NCBI GenBank assembly: GCA_016707075.1
Contig: JADJII010000014.1
Location: 1 to 64,000, forward strand
DNA: 64,000 nt
Source: Egaibacter danicus
Lineage (GTDB): Bacteria > Pseudomonadota > Gammaproteobacteria > Burkholderiales > Burkholderiaceae_C
Direction of reading: 5' to 3'
Shown piece by piece: positions 1 through 7,923 of the stretch (its first letter is position 1; every line of letters starts with the position of its first letter). The translations under genes were made by a program, and so were the position numbers. The notes below the pieces were generated by a model that was not told the DNA's origin, ran no database searches, and saw only the letters and a program-made list of their open reading frames with translations.

Positions 1-791
1 TGAGCGACGCCATTGCGCCAGCCGTTTTCCGCCACCCCCGCGCCAACCGGGAATCGCGGCTGTGTGATGCGCTGGTGGCTTACGAATTCAAGCGCGGCAA
101 ACGCCGTACCATTGGTTTTGTGGTCGGGCCGGATGGCCTGGTCGTGAGTGCGCCTAAATGGGTGCCTTTGTACGAAGTGGAAGCGGCGCTTCGCGAGAAG
201 GCGGCCTGGGTCGTCAAGAAACTGGGTGAGACGCGTGAACGGCATCAGCGTATGGAGTCAGCCCGGATCGAATGGAAGGATGGCACCGCCATTCCTTTCC
301 TGGGTGAGCAGGTGATCGTGGTGCTGGACCCGCGGCATGGTTTTGACGCTGTCGGGGCGGTGCTCCATAGCGACGCAGACGCCTTGCCCGGCGTGCCACG
401 CCTGACCCTGCATGTGGGATTGCCACATGGTGCGACGATCGATCAGATTCGTGATTCCGTGCAGGCCTGGTTGATGCGCCAGGCCAAACGCGTCTTCACC
501 GAGCGGTTGAATCACTTTGCGCCGCAACTTCAGGTGCAGTGGCGCAGACTGTCACTCAGCAGCGCGGGCACCCGATGGGGCAGCGCCAACATCGATGGCT
601 CCATCCGCCTGAACTGGCGTTTGATTCACTTCAATCAGGCCGTGATCGACTATGTCGTGGCGCATGAGCTCAGCCACTTGCGGGTGATGGACCACAGCCC
701 GCGTTTCTGGGATACGGTGCGCACTGTGGTGCCGGATTACGCGGAGCTTCGCTCGCAACTCAAGGACGAAGCCGTTCCCAAGTGGGTATGA
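1..791 (+). CDS. YgjP-like M48-family metallopeptidase, 5' partial
   Basis: Predicted zinc metalloprotease of the YgjP/DUF45 (SprT-like) group. The HExxH zinc motif is visible as VAHELSH near the C-terminus, followed by HSPRFW, which is typical of this family. A GTG at 75 could serve as a start, but the frame is open to the left edge of the window (first full codon at position 3). The extra residues (HPRAN, DALVAYEF) resemble the conserved N-terminus of the family, so the gene most likely begins before the window. Substrate unknown. It converges with the MBL-fold hydrolase gene; the stop codons are a few bases apart. Confidence 0.85.
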   Translation, partial: SDAIAPAVFRHPRANRESRLCDALVAYEFKRGKRRTIGFVVGPDGLVVSAPKWVPLYEVEAALREKAAWVVKKLGETRERHQRMESARIEWKDGTAIPFLGEQVIVVLDPRHGFDAVGAVLHSDADALPGVPRLTLHVGLPHGATIDQIRDSVQAWLMRQAKRVFTERLNHFAPQLQVQWRRLSLSSAGTRWGSANIDGSIRLNWRLIHFNQAVIDYVVAHELSHLRVMDHSPRFWDTVRTVVPDYAELRSQLKDEAVPKWV

Positions 792-795
792 CGCT

Positions 796-1866
796 TCAGG
801 TCACGGCAAAACGGTAAACGCCGTCGACACCGCGGGTTCGGTTCAGGCGGCCATCAAACCAGAGCGCGTGCAGGTGGGCGATGGACTCTCCCATCGCAAA
901 GGTCGTCTGATGCAGATCCAGCTTGCGTTTGAACAGCACCGGTAACACATCGGCTGCACTGCAGGGTTTCTCTTCGCAGGCTTGCATCACCTCGGCCAGT
1001 CGGTCACGGTGATGGTCGTGCAATTGCTGGATGCGTTTATGCAAGCCGGTAAACGGCTTGCCGTGTGATGGCAAGGTGAGGGTTTCTTCGTCGAGCGCCT
1101 TGAACTTGTCGATGGAATTCAGAAACTGCCTGAGCGAATTGGCTTCCGGCTCCTGGTCATACACACTCACATTCGTCGAGATGCGCGGCAGCATCATGTC
1201 GCCGCCGAACAAAACCCGTAACTCGTCGCAGTAGAGGGCAATGTGCTCCGGTGCATGGCCATAGCCGCTGATACAGGCCCATGAACGCCCGCCGATGGTG
1301 ATGACGTCGCCATCCATCATGCGGCGGTATTGGCGCGGGACATCGGGCACCAGTGTGGGGAAGTAGTTGCTGCGGGCACGGATCTGCGCAACGGAGTCCG
1401 GGTCGGTCAAGCCATGAGATGCAAAGAAGGTTGCTGCCGAGTCTCCGCCGAATCCGGTAGGTCCCAAAGAACCAATACGAGCCATACAGTAGTCGGTGGC
1501 GCTGATCCACAACCGGCAGTCGTGCGCTGGTGTGGTCCAGCGTTCGCACAGCCAGTAGGCCAGCCCGATATGGTCGGGATGCATGTGGGTGACGATGACC
1601 CGCAATATGGGCAGGCCTTCCAGCTGGGATTTAAAAATTTGCTCCCATTGCGCCCGGGACTCATCTCTGGCAATGCAGCAGTCCACTACGGTCCAACCCT
1701 GACGGCCATCCAGCTCATCACGCAGCAGCCACAGGTTGATGTGGTCCAGTGCAAAGGGCAGCGCCATGCGGATCCACTTGATCCCCGGGGTCACTTCCAT
1801 CGCTGTACCAGGCGTTGGCATGTTGTCGCCGTTGGGGTAGTGGAGTTCCTGTTCGAGTGCGTTCAT
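796..1866 (-). CDS. MBL-fold metallo-hydrolase
   Basis: 356-residue metallo-beta-lactamase-fold hydrolase. The metal-binding motif HMHPDH is present at about one third of the length, with later histidines (GYGHAPEH, SHGKPF) that would complete a di-metal site. Close relatives in Burkholderiales are annotated only as MBL-fold hydrolases; the substrate is unknown, with a thioester or lactone being possible. It is divergent from liuR and shares the 67-bp intergenic space that holds the first LiuR palindrome, so it may belong to the same regulon (inference). The ATG at 1866 fits the usual N-terminus of relatives. Confidence 0.85.
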   Translation of the reverse strand: MNALEQELHYPNGDNMPTPGTAMEVTPGIKWIRMALPFALDHINLWLLRDELDGRQGWTVVDCCIARDESRAQWEQIFKSQLEGLPILRVIVTHMHPDHIGLAYWLCERWTTPAHDCRLWISATDYCMARIGSLGPTGFGGDSAATFFASHGLTDPDSVAQIRARSNYFPTLVPDVPRQYRRMMDGDVITIGGRSWACISGYGHAPEHIALYCDELRVLFGGDMMLPRISTNVSVYDQEPEANSLRQFLNSIDKFKALDEETLTLPSHGKPFTGLHKRIQQLHDHHRDRLAEVMQACEEKPCSAADVLPVLFKRKLDLHQTTFAMGESIAHLHALWFDGRLNRTRGVDGVYRFAVT

Positions 1867-1884
1867 GTAGGATGCGGCCTGGGT

Positions 1885-1913
1885 TTGACGTTTACGTAAA
1901 CGTCAGATGTAAT
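1885..1913 (+). promoter_or_regulatory. liuR promoter with LiuR operator in the spacer
   Basis: TTGACG (1885-1890) and TGTAAT (1908-1913) are separated by exactly 17 bp and match a sigma-70 promoter. The perfect 20-bp palindrome TGACGTTTACGTAAACGTCA (1886-1905) overlaps the -35 box and fills nearly all of the spacer. MerR-family regulators characteristically bind in this place. The arrangement implies autoregulation of liuR, and possibly control of the divergent MBL-fold gene. Confidence 0.75.
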
Positions 1914-1933
1914 GACTGCATTGTAGGGACACC

Positions 1934-2338
1934 ATGGCGACGACTTACACCATCAGCGATCTGGCCAAAGAATTCGACCTGACCACCCGCGCCATCCGGT
2001 TTTATGAAGACATGGGGCTGTTGCAACCCCAGCGCGCCGGCCCGGGCGGGCGCAGCCGGGTCTACACCCCGCGGGACCGCACACGCCTGAAACTCACACT
2101 GCGTGCCAAACGACTGGGGCTGAGCCTGACGGAGGCGCGGGAAATCATCGACATGTATGACAGCCCGCGCGACACCGGGCCACAGTTGAAGAAATTCCTG
2201 GCCGTGCTGGCGGCACACCGCAAGGAACTGGAAGAGCAGATGGCCGACCTGGTGGCCAATCTGGACGAAGTCAAAACTCATGAAAAAGAAGCCAGGGTGC
2301 TCCTGGCCAAGGCGGAAAAAGCCCGTCTGGCCAGCTGA
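1934..2338 (+). CDS. liuR: MerR-family regulator of leucine/isovalerate degradation
   Basis: 134-residue MerR-family transcription factor. The N-terminal winged helix-turn-helix is clear (YTISDLAKEFDLTTRAIRFYE, then SRVYTPRDRTRLK), followed by a coiled-coil dimerisation helix rich in K, E and L. There is no sizeable C-terminal effector domain, as is usual for LiuR. Proteobacterial LiuR regulators control branched-chain acyl-CoA catabolism. Here the gene lies directly upstream of the thioesterase-liuA pair, and identical palindromes occur before liuR, before that pair and before liuB, which supports the assignment. The effector, presumably an acyl-CoA intermediate, is not deducible from sequence. 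Confidence 0.85.
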   Translation: MATTYTISDLAKEFDLTTRAIRFYEDMGLLQPQRAGPGGRSRVYTPRDRTRLKLTLRAKRLGLSLTEAREIIDMYDSPRDTGPQLKKFLAVLAAHRKELEEQMADLVANLDEVKTHEKEARVLLAKAEKARLAS

Positions 2339-2380
2339 ATTGGTGTTCCCGCCGGTCTTCGCGCATAATTCGGGGTGAAG

Positions 2381-2402
2381 TTGACGTTTACGTAAACGTC
2401 AA
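2381..2402. promoter_or_regulatory. LiuR operator upstream of thioesterase-liuA
   Basis: Perfect 22-bp palindrome with the same 20-bp core as the site before liuR, lying 22 bp upstream of the thioesterase start. TTGACG at 2381 could act as a -35 element, but no good -10 is visible at 17 bp, which would suit a promoter that needs activation or DNA distortion by a MerR-type protein (inference). Confidence 0.8.
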
Positions 2403-2424
2403 TCACTTGAAACTTCCCTGAATC

Positions 2425-2883
2425 ATGACTCCATCCGTCCCTTCGTCTGGCGTTGACCACAGTGCATTGACCCGACGGGTACAAGCCAGTTTCGAGCGGC
2501 AAGGCATGATGCGCCACCTGGGGGCGCAGCTGCTTCGCGTGGAACCCGGCTTGTGCGAAATTGCTTTACCGCACTCGGAGAAAGTCACCCAGCAGCAGGG
2601 TGGTTTTCATGGTGGTGCCATGGGTGCGCTGGCTGACATTGCAGGCGGCTACGCGGCGTTGACCGTGGCGCCCGACGGCATGGAAGTCACCACCGTGGAG
2701 TACAAAATCAATTTCCTCGCGGCATTCGCTGGCGGTGAGCTGCGAGCCACCGGCCGTGTGCTGAAAGCCGGCCGGCGCATCATTGTCACCACGGCAGACG
2801 TGGTGCACGTGGACGACAACGGCAAGGTGACGGACTGCGCCGTCATGCAGCAGACGCTGGTACCCGTTCCCAAGACCTACTGA
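2425..2883 (+). CDS. PaaI-family hotdog thioesterase
   Basis: 152-residue single hotdog-fold acyl-CoA thioesterase of the PaaI type. The family signature region QQGGFHGGAMGALADIAGG is present, with H and G residues forming the CoA/thioester site. It likely hydrolyses small or aryl acyl-CoA thioesters, perhaps relieving build-up of branched-chain acyl-CoA. It is the first gene after the second LiuR operator and lies 23 bp before liuA, so the two are probably co-transcribed. The exact substrate is unknown. Confidence 0.8.
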   Translation: MTPSVPSSGVDHSALTRRVQASFERQGMMRHLGAQLLRVEPGLCEIALPHSEKVTQQQGGFHGGAMGALADIAGGYAALTVAPDGMEVTTVEYKINFLAAFAGGELRATGRVLKAGRRIIVTTADVVHVDDNGKVTDCAVMQQTLVPVPKTY

Positions 2884-2906
2884 CACAAGAAAGAACTGGA
2901 GACATC

Positions 2907-4085
2907 ATGAACATGCCCGGACTCAACTTCCAGCTGGGTGAGGACATAGACGCGTTGCGCGACACCGTGCGCGAATTCGCGCAGGCTGAGATCGCGCCAC
3001 GCGCCGCTGAAATCGACCGCAGCGACCAGTTTCCCATGGACCTGTGGCGCAAGATGGGTAGTCTGGGTGTGCTGGGGATCACCGTCAGTGAGGAATATGG
3101 CGGTGCCGACATGGGCTACCTCGCGCACATGGTTGCCATGGAAGAGATTTCGCGTGCATCGGCGTCCGTGGGGCTGAGTTATGGCGCCCACAGCAACCTG
3201 TGTGTGAACCAGATCAAGCGAAATGGCACTGAACCGCAGCGGCAGAAGTATTTGCCCAAATTGATCTCGGGTGAGCATGTGGGTGCGCTGGCCATGAGCG
3301 AGCCCGGCGCGGGCAGTGACGTTATCAGCATGAAGCTCAAGGCCGAGGACAAGCATGGTTACTACCTGCTCAACGGCAACAAGATGTGGATCACCAACGG
3401 GCCGGATGCCGATACGCTGGTGGTTTACGCCAAGACCGAGCCGGAGTTGGGCGCACGGGGCGTGACGGCCTTTTTGATTGAGAAAGGCATGAAAGGGTTT
3501 TCCATCGCGCAAAAACTCGACAAACTGGGCATGCGGGGCAGCCACACGGGTGAGCTGGTATTCAACAACGTGGAAGTGCCGGAGCAAAACATTCTGGGTG
3601 GCCTCAACAGTGGTGCCAGAGTGCTGATGAGCGGGCTGGACTACGAGCGCGCCGTGCTGACCGGTGGCCCGTTGGGCATCATGCAGTCGGTGATGGACAA
3701 CGTGATCCCCTACATCCATGACCGCAAGCAGTTTGGTCAGAGCATTGGCGAGTTTCAGCTGATTCAGGGCAAGGTCGCCGACATGTACACCGTGTTGCAG
3801 GCTGGGCGCTCGTTCGCCTATACCGTGGCCAAAAATCTGGACATGCTGGGAGCTGAACACGTGCGCCAGGTGCGCAAGGACTGTGCATCAGTCATCTTGT
3901 GGTGCGCGGAAAAGGCGACCTGGATGGCTGGCGAGGGGGTTCAGATTTTTGGCGGCAACGGCTATATCAACGAATACCCGCTGGGTCGCCTGTGGCGCGA
4001 TGCCAAGCTGTACGAGATTGGCGCGGGCACCAGTGAAATTCGCCGCATGCTGATCGGGCGTGAGCTCTTCGCGGAAACGATGTAG
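2907..4085 (+). CDS. liuA: Isovaleryl-CoA dehydrogenase
   Basis: 392-residue FAD-dependent acyl-CoA dehydrogenase that converts isovaleryl-CoA to 3-methylcrotonyl-CoA in leucine breakdown, passing electrons to ETF. A glutamate lies in LDYERAVLTGG (about residue 247), the position of the catalytic base peculiar to isovaleryl-CoA dehydrogenases; the usual C-terminal Glu is replaced in YEIGAGTSE. AMSEPGAGSD and WITNGPDAD are typical flavin-contact segments. It is preceded by a GGAG-type ribosome site and lies downstream of the thioesterase under a LiuR operator. The length matches the family. Confidence 0.93.
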   Translation: MNMPGLNFQLGEDIDALRDTVREFAQAEIAPRAAEIDRSDQFPMDLWRKMGSLGVLGITVSEEYGGADMGYLAHMVAMEEISRASASVGLSYGAHSNLCVNQIKRNGTEPQRQKYLPKLISGEHVGALAMSEPGAGSDVISMKLKAEDKHGYYLLNGNKMWITNGPDADTLVVYAKTEPELGARGVTAFLIEKGMKGFSIAQKLDKLGMRGSHTGELVFNNVEVPEQNILGGLNSGARVLMSGLDYERAVLTGGPLGIMQSVMDNVIPYIHDRKQFGQSIGEFQLIQGKVADMYTVLQAGRSFAYTVAKNLDMLGAEHVRQVRKDCASVILWCAEKATWMAGEGVQIFGGNGYINEYPLGRLWRDAKLYEIGAGTSEIRRMLIGRELFAETM

Positions 4086-4127
4086 CAGTCCTGCGGTTGC
4101 GAACCCGCTTTCCCCGACAATCCCGTC

Positions 4128-4790
4128 ATGACTACCGAAATTGATGATCTCTTCGCCCACAACCGTGCCTGGGCCGCGCAAATGGAACGGGAGCGGCCGG
4201 GTTTCTTTACCAAGCTGCAATCGCAGCAAAGGCCACGTTACATGTGGATCGGCTGTTCCGACAGCCGGGTGCCGGCCAACCAGATTACCGGGCTTGATCC
4301 AGGCGAGGTTTTTGTTCACCGCAATGTGGCGAACGTCGTGGTGCATTCCGACCTCAATGCGCTGTCAACCATCCAGTTTGCGGTGGAGCATCTCAAGGTT
4401 CGCCACATCATGGTGGTCGGACACTATGGATGTGCAGGTGTGCGGGCAGCGTTGCAGGGCGCACGTATCGGACTGGCGGACAACTGGTTGCGTCATGTTC
4501 AGGATGTGCGGTTGCGGCATCGCAGGCGCATTGAGCACCTCAGCCCGGAGCTGCAGGAAGACGTTTTGTGTGAGATCAATGTGATCGAACAGGTTGGCAA
4601 CGTGGCTTTGTCCACGGTGATGCAGGATGCCTGGGCGCGGGGTCAGCAGCTCTCGGTACACGGCTGGGTTTATGGTCTGCGTGATGGCCTGCTTAAAAAC
4701 CTGGAAGTGACGATGGATGACTCCTCCAGAATTGTGGAGGTGTTCCGCAACGCACTCAAACGTTATCCCCGGGCGGAACAGGGGGAGTAG
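4128..4790 (+). CDS. can: Beta-class carbonic anhydrase
   Basis: 220-residue zinc enzyme interconverting CO2 and bicarbonate. The zinc ligands Cys43, His99 and Cys102 and the Asp45-Arg47 dyad are visible in the motifs CSDSRVP and GHYGCAGV. Methylcrotonyl-CoA carboxylase, encoded 10 kb downstream, uses bicarbonate, so a role in supplying it is plausible but inferred. Five bases separate its stop from aceK, suggesting co-transcription. Confidence 0.92.
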   Translation: MTTEIDDLFAHNRAWAAQMERERPGFFTKLQSQQRPRYMWIGCSDSRVPANQITGLDPGEVFVHRNVANVVVHSDLNALSTIQFAVEHLKVRHIMVVGHYGCAGVRAALQGARIGLADNWLRHVQDVRLRHRRRIEHLSPELQEDVLCEINVIEQVGNVALSTVMQDAWARGQQLSVHGWVYGLRDGLLKNLEVTMDDSSRIVEVFRNALKRYPRAEQGE

Positions 4791-4795
4791 GGCGC

Positions 4796-6637
4796 ATGTT
4801 TCCTCAAAGACTGGACTCTACTGTTGCCTACGACATCGCCAAGGCGATGATGGACGGGTTTAACCGCCATTACCGGCTTTTTCGTACCGAGTCTGCACGA
4901 GCCAAACACCGGTTTGAAACAGCGGACTGGCACGGCCAGCAGCGCGCGCAACGTGAGCGGATTGAGTTTTATGACCTGCGTGTGAAAGAGTGCTCCAACC
5001 GGCTGGAGCGCGAGTACAAGGCGGGTGAGCAGCCGATGGACATCTGGCAGCAGGTGAAGCTGCATTACATCGGCCTGCTGGTCAACCATCACCAGCCGGA
5101 GCTGGCCGAGACATTCTTCAACTCCGTTACCACCAAAATCCTGCATCGCACCCATTTCCACAACGACTTCATCTTTGTGCGCCCGGCGGTAAGTACCGAG
5201 TACATTGAAAACGGTGAGTCCGAGGCGCGCCCGACCTATCGGGCCTACTACCCGACATCATCCAGCATGCGCGATGTGCTCATGCAGATGATGAAAGACT
5301 TTGACCTTCGCCGTGAATTTGAAGACCTCACGCGTGACGCTGGCCTGGTGGCCGATGCGATGAGCGCCGCGCTCGGAGATGCCAAGCTGCGCGCCAACTT
5401 CCAGTTTCAGGTGCTGACCAGTCTATTTTTCCGGAACAAGGGCGCCTACATCGTTGGCAAGTTGATCAATGGATTCAATGAGTTCCCGTTTGCCCTGCCC
5501 ATCCTGCATGTGGGTGGTGGTGACAAGCTGGCGATTGACGCGGCCCTGTTTGGCGAAGATGACTTGCTGATGCTATTCAGCTTTGCGCGGGCCTACTTCA
5601 TGGTGGACATGGAGATTCCATCGGCCTACGTGCAGTTTCTGCGCAGCATGATGCCGCGCAAGCCGCGCAATGAAATCTACAACGCACTGGGTCTTGCCAA
5701 GCAGGGCAAGACCCTGTTCTATCGGGATTTCCTGCATCACCTGCGCCATTCGAGCGACAAGTTCCGCATCGCGCCCGGCATCAAGGGCATGGTGATGCTG
5801 GTGTTTGACCTGCCCAGTTTTCCTTATGTGTTCAAGGTCATCAAGGACTACTACCCGCCACAAAAGGACACCACGCGTGAACAGATCAAGAGCAAGTATT
5901 TGCTGGTGAAGCAGCACGACCGGGTTGGACGCATGGCCGATACGCTGGAGTACAGCGAGGTGGCGTTTCCGCGTGAGCGTTTTGACGACGAATTGATTGC
6001 CGAGATTGAAAAGTTCGCGCCCAGCCAGCTGGAGGTCAGTGACCGCGATGGCGACGGCCATGTGGAAGTGATCATCAAACACGTGTATATCGAGCGCCGG
6101 ATGATCCCGCTCAATATCTATCTGCAGGAGGCATTTGATGCTGGTGGCGCGGATGCCAGCCCGCAAGGGCCTGCTGCCACGCGGGCGCGGGAGCAGATCG
6201 AGCGCGGCGTCATCGAGTACGGCAATGCCATCAAGGATCTGGTGGCCGCCAATATTTTTCCCGGCGACATGCTGTGGAAAAATTTTGGCATCACGCGGCA
6301 CGGCAAAGTGGTGTTCTACGACTATGACGAGATCGAGTACATCACTGACTGCAAATTCCGCAAGGTGCCCGCTCCGCGCAACGAGGAAGATGAAATGTCG
6401 GGCGAGATCTGGTACAGCGTCGGGCCCAAAGACGTGTTCCCCGAGACTTTTGGCCCATTTTTGCTGGGCAATTCGGCCGTACGCGAGATTTTCATGAAGC
6501 ACCATGCCGATTTGCTTGACGCGGCTTTCTGGCAGGGCCACAAGGACCGTATTCTGGCCGGCGACGTGATTGACGTGTTTCCGTATGACAGGGAAAAGCG
6601 TTTCTTGCCTGAAAACCGGCAGACCGACCGGGTGTGA
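4796..6637 (+). CDS. aceK: Isocitrate dehydrogenase kinase/phosphatase
   Basis: 613-residue AceK, the bifunctional enzyme that phosphorylates and dephosphorylates isocitrate dehydrogenase and so diverts carbon to the glyoxylate bypass. The N-terminal regulatory part is followed by the atypical kinase core; the conserved VFYDYDEIEYIT segment carries the metal-binding acidic residues, and ITDCKFRKVP follows. Length is slightly above that of the E. coli enzyme and normal for beta-proteobacteria. It is not beside aceA or aceB here. Placement among acetyl-CoA-generating catabolic genes makes physiological sense. A very long open frame on the opposite strand is a shadow. Confidence 0.95.
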   Translation: MFPQRLDSTVAYDIAKAMMDGFNRHYRLFRTESARAKHRFETADWHGQQRAQRERIEFYDLRVKECSNRLEREYKAGEQPMDIWQQVKLHYIGLLVNHHQPELAETFFNSVTTKILHRTHFHNDFIFVRPAVSTEYIENGESEARPTYRAYYPTSSSMRDVLMQMMKDFDLRREFEDLTRDAGLVADAMSAALGDAKLRANFQFQVLTSLFFRNKGAYIVGKLINGFNEFPFALPILHVGGGDKLAIDAALFGEDDLLMLFSFARAYFMVDMEIPSAYVQFLRSMMPRKPRNEIYNALGLAKQGKTLFYRDFLHHLRHSSDKFRIAPGIKGMVMLVFDLPSFPYVFKVIKDYYPPQKDTTREQIKSKYLLVKQHDRVGRMADTLEYSEVAFPRERFDDELIAEIEKFAPSQLEVSDRDGDGHVEVIIKHVYIERRMIPLNIYLQEAFDAGGADASPQGPAATRAREQIERGVIEYGNAIKDLVAANIFPGDMLWKNFGITRHGKVVFYDYDEIEYITDCKFRKVPAPRNEEDEMSGEIWYSVGPKDVFPETFGPFLLGNSAVREIFMKHHADLLDAAFWQGHKDRILAGDVIDVFPYDREKRFLPENRQTDRV

Positions 6638-6691
6638 GTCTGTGTGAGCCTGTTCGTTTGCTGAATTATTTACTTGTCCAAGAGGTTTGAA

Positions 6692-7873
6692 ATGTCTGAG
6701 CAAATCGTGATTGTTGGTGCCGCCCGAACCCCTATGGGCAGTTTTCAGGGTGACTTCTCCTCTCTTGCTGCGCATGACCTGGGTGGTGCCGCCATCAAGG
6801 CAGCTGTCGCGCGGTCGGGCGTGTCTGGTGAACTGGTGAATGAGGTACTGTTTGGCAACTGCCTGATGGCGGGTCAAGGCCAGGCGCCGGCACGTCAGGC
6901 AGCGTTCAAGGGGGGGCTGCCCATCAGTGCGGGCGCTGTCACGCTGTCCAAGATGTGTGGCTCGGGTATGCGTGCGGCCATGTTCGGCCACGACATGCTC
7001 CTGGCTGGAAGCGCCGATGTGCTGGTGGCCGGCGGCATGGAGAGCATGACCAACGCCCCTTATTTGCTGCAGAAAGCACGCGGTGGTTACCGCATCGGCC
7101 ACGACCGCATGTTTGACCACATGATGCTCGATGGCCTGGAAGATGCCTACGAGCCAGGCCGCTCCATGGGCACCTTTGGTGAAGACTGCGCCGCCAAGTA
7201 CGCGTTCACCCGCGAGCAGCAGGACGCATTCGCCACCGCCAGTGTGCAGCGCGCCCAGGCGGCTACCCTATCCGGCGCATTTGCCGCGGAAATCACTCCG
7301 GTCACGGTCAGAACCCGCGCAGGGGAAACCACCATCAGCATTGACGAAGGTCCCGGCAAAGTGAAGCTGGACAAGATTGCGTCGCTCAAACCCGCATTCA
7401 AGAAGGACGGCACCATCACGGCCGCCAGCAGCTCGTCCATCAATGATGGTGCCGCCGCCATGGTGATGATGCGCGCAACTACTGCGACGAAGCTGGGAGC
7501 CCGGCCGCTGGCCCGCATCGTGGCGCATGCCGTTCACGCCCAGGAGCCGAACTGGTTTGCCACTGCCCCGGTAGGCGCCGTACAGAAGCTGCTGGCCAAG
7601 GCGAACTGGAGCGTGAAAGACGTGGACCTCTGGGAAGTGAACGAGGCCTTTGCCGTCGTGCCCATGGCCCTGATGCGCGAGCTGGGCCTGAGCCACGACA
7701 TCGTGAATGTGAACGGCGGCGCCTGCGCGCTGGGCCACCCGATTGGCGCCAGTGGTGCGCGCATCATGGTCACGCTGATCCATGCGCTCAAGGCGCGTGA
7801 CCTCAAACGCGGCGTTGCGACGCTGTGTATTGGTGGGGGTGAAGCAACGGCCGTGGCAATTGAGATGCTATAA
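6692..7873 (+). CDS. Acetyl-CoA C-acyltransferase (thiolase)
   Basis: 393-residue thiolase II family enzyme that condenses or cleaves acetyl-/acetoacetyl-CoA. The catalytic residues are visible: Cys89 in SKMCGSGM, His349 in LGHPIGASG and Cys379 in CIGGGEA. The frame can be extended to a TTG at 6674, but the ATG at 6692, preceded by AAGAGG, starts the conserved N-terminus (MSEQIVIVGAARTP). The acetoacetate released by HMG-CoA lyase would, after CoA activation, be a natural substrate (inference). A copy of the dispersed repeat follows directly after its last codons. Confidence 0.92.
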   Translation: MSEQIVIVGAARTPMGSFQGDFSSLAAHDLGGAAIKAAVARSGVSGELVNEVLFGNCLMAGQGQAPARQAAFKGGLPISAGAVTLSKMCGSGMRAAMFGHDMLLAGSADVLVAGGMESMTNAPYLLQKARGGYRIGHDRMFDHMMLDGLEDAYEPGRSMGTFGEDCAAKYAFTREQQDAFATASVQRAQAATLSGAFAAEITPVTVRTRAGETTISIDEGPGKVKLDKIASLKPAFKKDGTITAASSSSINDGAAAMVMMRATTATKLGARPLARIVAHAVHAQEPNWFATAPVGAVQKLLAKANWSVKDVDLWEVNEAFAVVPMALMRELGLSHDIVNVNGGACALGHPIGASGARIMVTLIHALKARDLKRGVATLCIGGGEATAVAIEML

Positions 7874-7923
7874 ATAAAGTAGCTACTCGCGCATATATCT
7901 AGAGGTCTGGAGGCCAATTTGAT
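7863..7923 (+). repeat. Dispersed ~57-bp repeat, copy A
   Basis: Forward copy of a small degenerate repeat with the pattern GCTA...ATAGCTGCTCACGCA...GACAAGGGCTGAGGCCAATTTGA. This copy straddles the end of the thiolase gene and the start of the acyl-CoA dehydrogenase gene and contains the latter's ribosome-binding site and start codon. Other copies lie at 14948-15004, 32871-32928, 36980-37035 and 62213-62266. Confidence 0.65.

Noticed and set aside
2877..3860. 327-residue minus-strand open frame opposite liuA
   Set aside because: Shadow of a conserved gene, His/Gln-rich as expected from antisense reading.
5573..7120. 515-residue open frame on the minus strand opposite aceK and the thiolase gene
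   Set aside because: It is antisense to two well-conserved genes, has no recognisable motif and is the usual shadow of high third-position GC coding sequence.
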